Below the pieces are notes generated by a model. It saw nothing but the letters and a program-made list of their open reading frames with translations, was not told the origin of the DNA and did no database searches. The position numbers and the translations under genes were made by a program. Shown here one piece after another: positions 46,667-50,009 of a stretch of 50,009 nucleotides of DNA. The number at the start of each line of letters is the position of its first letter. Position 1 is the stretch's first letter. Origin of the DNA: Saccharothrix coeruleofusca (lineage in GTDB: Bacteria > Actinomycetota > Actinomycetes > Mycobacteriales > Pseudonocardiaceae); contig NZ_BMRG01000002.1 of the NCBI RefSeq assembly GCF_014648515.1, positions 381,522 to 431,530 on the forward strand, written 5' to 3'.

Positions 46667-48793
46667 GTGACCCAGCCCTCCCGCGCAGCGCTGCCTGCGA
46701 CGACCACCTACCCGGCCGCACCACGTCAGGACCTCGTGGAAGACCTGCACGGGCACCTCGTGGCCGACCCGTACCGCTGGTTGGAAGACCCGGCCTCGCC
46801 CGCCACGCGGGAGTGGTCCGCGGCCCAGGACGACCTCACCCGATCGTGGCTCGACGCGCTGCCCGGCCGCGACCGGCTCGGCTCCCGGCTGGCCGAGCTG
46901 ATGCGCACCGGCGCGGTGGGCGCGCCGCACTGGCGCGCGGGCCGCGCGTTCTTCACCCGCCGCGACCCCGAGCAGGACCACCCGGTGCTCCACGTCCGTG
47001 AACGCGACGGCTCCGAGCGCGTGCTGCTGGACGTGAACGCGCTCGACCCGTCCGGCCGCACCACGCTGGACGCCTGGTCGCCCAGCGCCGAGGGCACCCG
47101 CCTGGCCTACCAGGTCTCCGTCGGCGGCGACGAGCACTCCCTGCTGCACGTGCTGGACGTGGACACCGGCGAGGTGCTCGAAGGCCCGATCGACCGGTGC
47201 CGCTACTCCCCCGTGGCCTGGCTGCCCGGCGGCGAGGAGTTCTTCTACGTGCGCAGGCTCGACCCGGCCGGGCTGCCCGAGGACGAGCGGCTGTTCCACC
47301 GCCGCGTGTACCGGCACCGCGTGGGCGCCGACCCGGCCACCGACGTCACCGTGCACGGCGACGGCCTGGACCACACGTACTACTACGGCGTGTCGCTGTC
47401 GCCGGACAAGCGGTGGCTGCTGATCAACGGCTCGCCCGGCACGGTCCGCCGCGACTCGGTGTGGATCGCCGACCTGCGCGGCGACGGCGTGCCGCGCGAG
47501 GTGCTGGCCGCCGACGCGGGCGCCCAGTGCACCGCCTGGGTCGGCCGCGACGGCAGGCTCTACCTGGTCACCAGCCTCGACGCGCCGCGGTTCCGGCTGT
47601 GCGTGGCCGACCCCGAGCGGCCCACCGAGTGGACCGAGCTGGTCGCCGAGCAGCCCGACTCGGTGCTCGACGCCGCCACCTGGCTGGACGGCTCCCTGGT
47701 GCTGCTGCGCACCCGGCACGCGGTGTCCGAGCTGCACCTGCACGACCCGGCGACCGGGCGGCACCTCGGCGAGGTCCCGCTGCCCGGCACCGGCTCGCTG
47801 CACGGCTGGTCCACCACCGACCCGGCCACCGACGCGGACCGGGACGTGCTGTGGTTCGGCTGGTCGGACTTCGTCACGCCGCTGTCGGTGCACCGGTTCT
47901 CGCTGTCCACCGGTGAGACGACGCTGCACGAGGCCAACCCCGGTGCGGTGGAGCTGCCGGAGGTGACCACCCAGCAGGTCGAGTACACCTCCGCGGACGG
48001 CACCGCGGTGCGGATGTTCGTGGTGTCCGGCAGGCGGACCCCCGACCTGCCCCGGCCCGCGCTGCTGACCGGCTACGGCGGTTTCGCCGTCGGCCGCGGT
48101 CCCGGCTACAGCGCCACCACCCTGGCCTGGGTCGAGGCGGGCGGGGTGTGGGCGCACGCGTCGCTGCGCGGCGGCGACGAGGAGGGCGAGCAGTGGCACC
48201 GGGCCGGGATGCGCGAGCACAAGCAGAACGTGTTCGACGACTTCCACGCCGCCGCCGAGCACCTGGTGGGACAGGGGTGGACGACGCCCGAGCAGTTGGC
48301 GATCATGGGCGGGTCCAACGGGGGCCTGCTGGTCGGGGCCGCGCTGACCCAGCGCCCGGAGCTGTACGCGGCGGTGGTGTGCTCAGCGCCACTGCTGGAC
48401 ATGGTCCGCTACGAGAACTTCCTGCTGGGGCGGCTGTGGGCTGAGGAGTACGGCAGCGCGAGCGTGCCGGAGGAGTTGGCGTGGCTGCTGTCCTACTCGC
48501 CGTACCACCGGGTGCGGGAGGGGGTTGAGTACCCTTCGGTGCTGTTCACGGTCTTCGAGTCGGACAGCCGTGTGGACCCCAACCACGCCCGCAAGATGTG
48601 CGCGGCGCTGCAGCACGCCACGGCGAGCGATCCGACCAAGCACCCGGTGCTGCTGCGCCGGGAGACCGAGGTGGGGCACGCGGGGCGGTCGGTGAGCCGG
48701 TCGGTCGGGCTGGCCGTGGACCAGTTGACCTTCCTGGCCTGGGCGACCGGGCTGGAGCTGACCGGGCTGGACCTGGCCGGGCCGGAGTTGTAG
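46667..48793 (+). CDS. Prolyl oligopeptidase family serine peptidase (S9)
   Basis: A 708-residue protein: N-terminal segment with D-P-Y-R-W-L-E-D, a seven-bladed propeller (about 70-420), then the alpha/beta-hydrolase domain. The nucleophile is S550 in G-G-S-N-G-G; D near 635 (D-S-R-V-D-P) and H in E-V-G-H-A-G complete the triad. It cleaves short peptides after Pro or basic residues. GTG 46667 has no ribosome site but TACCCT lies 7 nt upstream, the spacing of a leaderless transcript; an upstream ATG frame (46580) is less likely. Confidence 0.93.
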   Translation: MTQPSRAALPATTTYPAAPRQDLVEDLHGHLVADPYRWLEDPASPATREWSAAQDDLTRSWLDALPGRDRLGSRLAELMRTGAVGAPHWRAGRAFFTRRDPEQDHPVLHVRERDGSERVLLDVNALDPSGRTTLDAWSPSAEGTRLAYQVSVGGDEHSLLHVLDVDTGEVLEGPIDRCRYSPVAWLPGGEEFFYVRRLDPAGLPEDERLFHRRVYRHRVGADPATDVTVHGDGLDHTYYYGVSLSPDKRWLLINGSPGTVRRDSVWIADLRGDGVPREVLAADAGAQCTAWVGRDGRLYLVTSLDAPRFRLCVADPERPTEWTELVAEQPDSVLDAATWLDGSLVLLRTRHAVSELHLHDPATGRHLGEVPLPGTGSLHGWSTTDPATDADRDVLWFGWSDFVTPLSVHRFSLSTGETTLHEANPGAVELPEVTTQQVEYTSADGTAVRMFVVSGRRTPDLPRPALLTGYGGFAVGRGPGYSATTLAWVEAGGVWAHASLRGGDEEGEQWHRAGMREHKQNVFDDFHAAAEHLVGQGWTTPEQLAIMGGSNGGLLVGAALTQRPELYAAVVCSAPLLDMVRYENFLLGRLWAEEYGSASVPEELAWLLSYSPYHRVREGVEYPSVLFTVFESDSRVDPNHARKMCAALQHATASDPTKHPVLLRRETEVGHAGRSVSRSVGLAVDQLTFLAWATGLELTGLDLAGPEL

Positions 48794-48817
48794 TCGGGAG
48801 TTTGGAGGACTGGGCAC

Positions 48818-49702
48818 GTGGACGTGAAGTCGACGCTCGCCGTCGAGTGGTGGCTGACCAACGGGCCGAGGATGGCCGAGGGCGCGCTGCGCATCGCGCT
48901 CACGGTGGTGATCGCGGTGGTGGTCCGGTTCCTGCTGCGGCGGCTGATCGACCGACTGACCAGGGGCTCCGGCGAGGGGCGCAAGCCCAGGCTGCTCAAG
49001 CCGCTGCGCGAGCGCGCGCCGCAGGCCCTGGGCGTGCTGGTCTCCGAGCGGCGCGAGCAGCGGGCCAGGACCATCGGCTCGGTGCTCAAGTCCATGGTCA
49101 CGTTCGTCGTGTTCGGGGTGGCGTTCATCCAGGTGCTCACCGAGCTCGGGATGAACGTCGCCCCCATCCTGACCTCGGCGGGCATCCTCGGCGTCGCCAT
49201 CGGCTTCGGCGCGCAGAACCTGGTCAAGGACTTCCTGTCCGGGATGTTCATGATGCTGGAGGACCAGTACGGCGTCGGCGACGTCGTCGACCTCGGGCCC
49301 GCCACGGGCACCGTGGAGTCGGTGGGCCTGCGCATCACCACGATCCGCGACACCAACGGCACCGTCTGGTACGTGCGCAACGGCGAGATCCAGCGCGTGG
49401 GCAACTCCTCGCAGGGGTTCGCGGTGGCCGTGGTGGACCTGCCGCTGGGCTACGGCGCGAACCTGGCCGAGGTCACCGACGTGCTGTCCAGGGCCGCCAA
49501 GTCGGCGACCGCGGAGGAGCAGCTGGCCAAGGACGTGATCGCCGAGCCGGACGTGCTCGGCGTGGAGAAGGTGACCCCGGAGGGGATCACCATGCGGGTC
49601 ACCGTGAAGGTGCGGCCGGGGCGGCAGTGGGCGGTGCAGCGCGCCCTGCGCGCCAAGCTCATGCCAGCCCTGGAGGACGCGGGCGTCTCCCTCAAGGCAT
49701 AA
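48818..49702 (+). CDS. Small-conductance mechanosensitive channel (MscS family)
   Basis: A 294-residue MscS-type channel with three membrane helices (about 24-45, 90-110, 116-145). The pore helix carries [14 protein letters not shown] at 125-138. A cytoplasmic beta domain ([12 protein letters not shown]) and an alpha/beta tail follow. It opens under membrane tension to release solutes. GTG 48818 has GGAGG upstream. Confidence 0.93.
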   Translation: MDVKSTLAVEWWLTNGPRMAEGALRIALTVVIAVVVRFLLRRLIDRLTRGSGEGRKPRLLKPLRERAPQALGVLVSERREQRARTIGSVLKSMVTFVVFGVAFIQVLTELGMNVAPILTSAGILGVAIGFGAQNLVKDFLSGMFMMLEDQYGVGDVVDLGPATGTVESVGLRITTIRDTNGTVWYVRNGEIQRVGNSSQGFAVAVVDLPLGYGANLAEVTDVLSRAAKSATAEEQLAKDVIAEPDVLGVEKVTPEGITMRVTVKVRPGRQWAVQRALRAKLMPALEDAGVSLKA

Positions 49703-49706
49703 CCGG

Positions 49707-49746
49707 CGCGGCCCGCGCGTTCACCACGGTGGGCGCGCGGGCCGCG
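49707..49746 (+). terminator. Hairpin after mscS
   Basis: CGCGGCCCGCGCG (49707-49719) and CGCGCGGGCCGCG (49734-49746) form a perfect 13-bp stem 5 bp past the stop. No U-run. Confidence 0.65.
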
Positions 49747-49790
49747 ACCCTCGCGCACCGCCCCATTCCCCAGCCAGGCAGGATGGTTGT

Positions 49791-50009
49791 GTGACCACTC
49801 CGGAGAACTTCTACGAAGCGGTGGGCGGGTACGACACCTTCCACCGGATCGTCGCGCGCTTCTACGAAGAGGTCGCCAAGGACCCGGTGCTGCGCCCCAT
49901 GTACCCGGAGGAGGACCTCGGCCCCGCCGAGGAGCGCTTCCGGCTGTTCCTCATGCAGTACTGGGGCGGCCCGCACACCTACTCCGAGCAGCGCGGCCAC
50001 CCGAGGCTG
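49791..50009 (+). CDS. glbO: Group II truncated haemoglobin (partial, cut by right edge)
   Basis: The first 73 codons of a GlbO-type truncated globin from GTG 49791. It has [18 protein letters not shown] and the near-diagnostic Q-Y-W-G-G-P[12 protein letters not shown] segment that precedes the proximal His. The heme-binding half lies outside the window. It is the counterpart of Rv2470 and closes the conserved block. TrHbO proteins bind oxygen and detoxify reactive species. Confidence 0.93.
   Translation, partial: MTTPENFYEAVGGYDTFHRIVARFYEEVAKDPVLRPMYPEEDLGPAEERFRLFLMQYWGGPHTYSEQRGHPRL

Noticed and set aside
46322-48262. 646-codon open frame antisense to the prolyl oligopeptidase
   Set aside because: Shadow; the plus-strand frame has the full catalytic triad.

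Overview
The window is about 50 kb of very GC-rich actinobacterial chromosome, with nearly all third codon positions G or C and frequent GTG/TTG starts. The mycothiol-linked DsbA-family protein, the CtaJ-like oxidase subunit, paired clpP genes and the layout point to Pseudonocardiales, most like Actinosynnema/Saccharothrix/Lentzea. That placement is inference from protein flavour, not from a marker-gene comparison.

The backbone follows, as I recall it, the Mycobacterium tuberculosis segment Rv2446c to Rv2470. It contains DUF4233-folC-valS (5003-9374), clpX-clpP2-clpP1-tig (18982-23210), a tRNA-Pro/tRNA-Gly pair (27471-27675), nei2 and rpiB (35039-36982), the Rv2466c-like DsbA protein (38975-39745), pepN (39965-42523), DUF5130 and ctaJ (43316-44033), an HNH protein (45855-46514) and truncated haemoglobin glbO, cut by the right edge (49791-50009). 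Lineage-specific blocks are set into this backbone.

Left end (1-4991): a histidine kinase cut by the left edge, a secreted or membrane-tethered serine beta-lactamase-like protein 5 bp upstream of it, an MDR oxidoreductase, an AraC regulator and a small unknown protein. Region 9481-18347 is a formate-type block: an FdhF/YdeP-like molybdopterin oxidoreductase, fdhD, and an OFA-family MFS transporter with a 34-residue companion protein. A CrtI-like flavoprotein and an exported esterase lie among or beside them. The oxidoreductase gene is flanked by three copies of a bipartite TACTACCC repeat, two of which form a perfect 21-bp inverted repeat. Its upstream gap also carries a degenerate 22-nt tandem repeat that recurs near 32.8 kb.

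Region 23211-35038 is accessory. It holds a LysR gene, a TetR regulator with twin operators facing a saccharopine-dehydrogenase-like enzyme, the tRNA pair, then a lower-GC segment beside tRNA-Gly with an inositol-monophosphatase-like gene. The same segment encodes a protein that combines an RHIM/amyloid-signalling-like motif with a two-helix TRADD-N-associated-type membrane domain. An HxlR/NmrA divergon and several small conserved genes follow.

The strongest candidates for undescribed biology are two. The first is the 99-residue protein at 45554-45853, made of seven S-V-R-I-T repeats whose codons vary synonymously. The second is the RHIM-like two-helix membrane protein at 29371-29985, a probable conflict or cell-death component. 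Also worth a look are the spaced TACTACCC repeats, a membrane-anchored receiver domain without output domain (42613-43263), and the DsbA-like gene that has lost its usual stop and runs 85 bases into the next gene.
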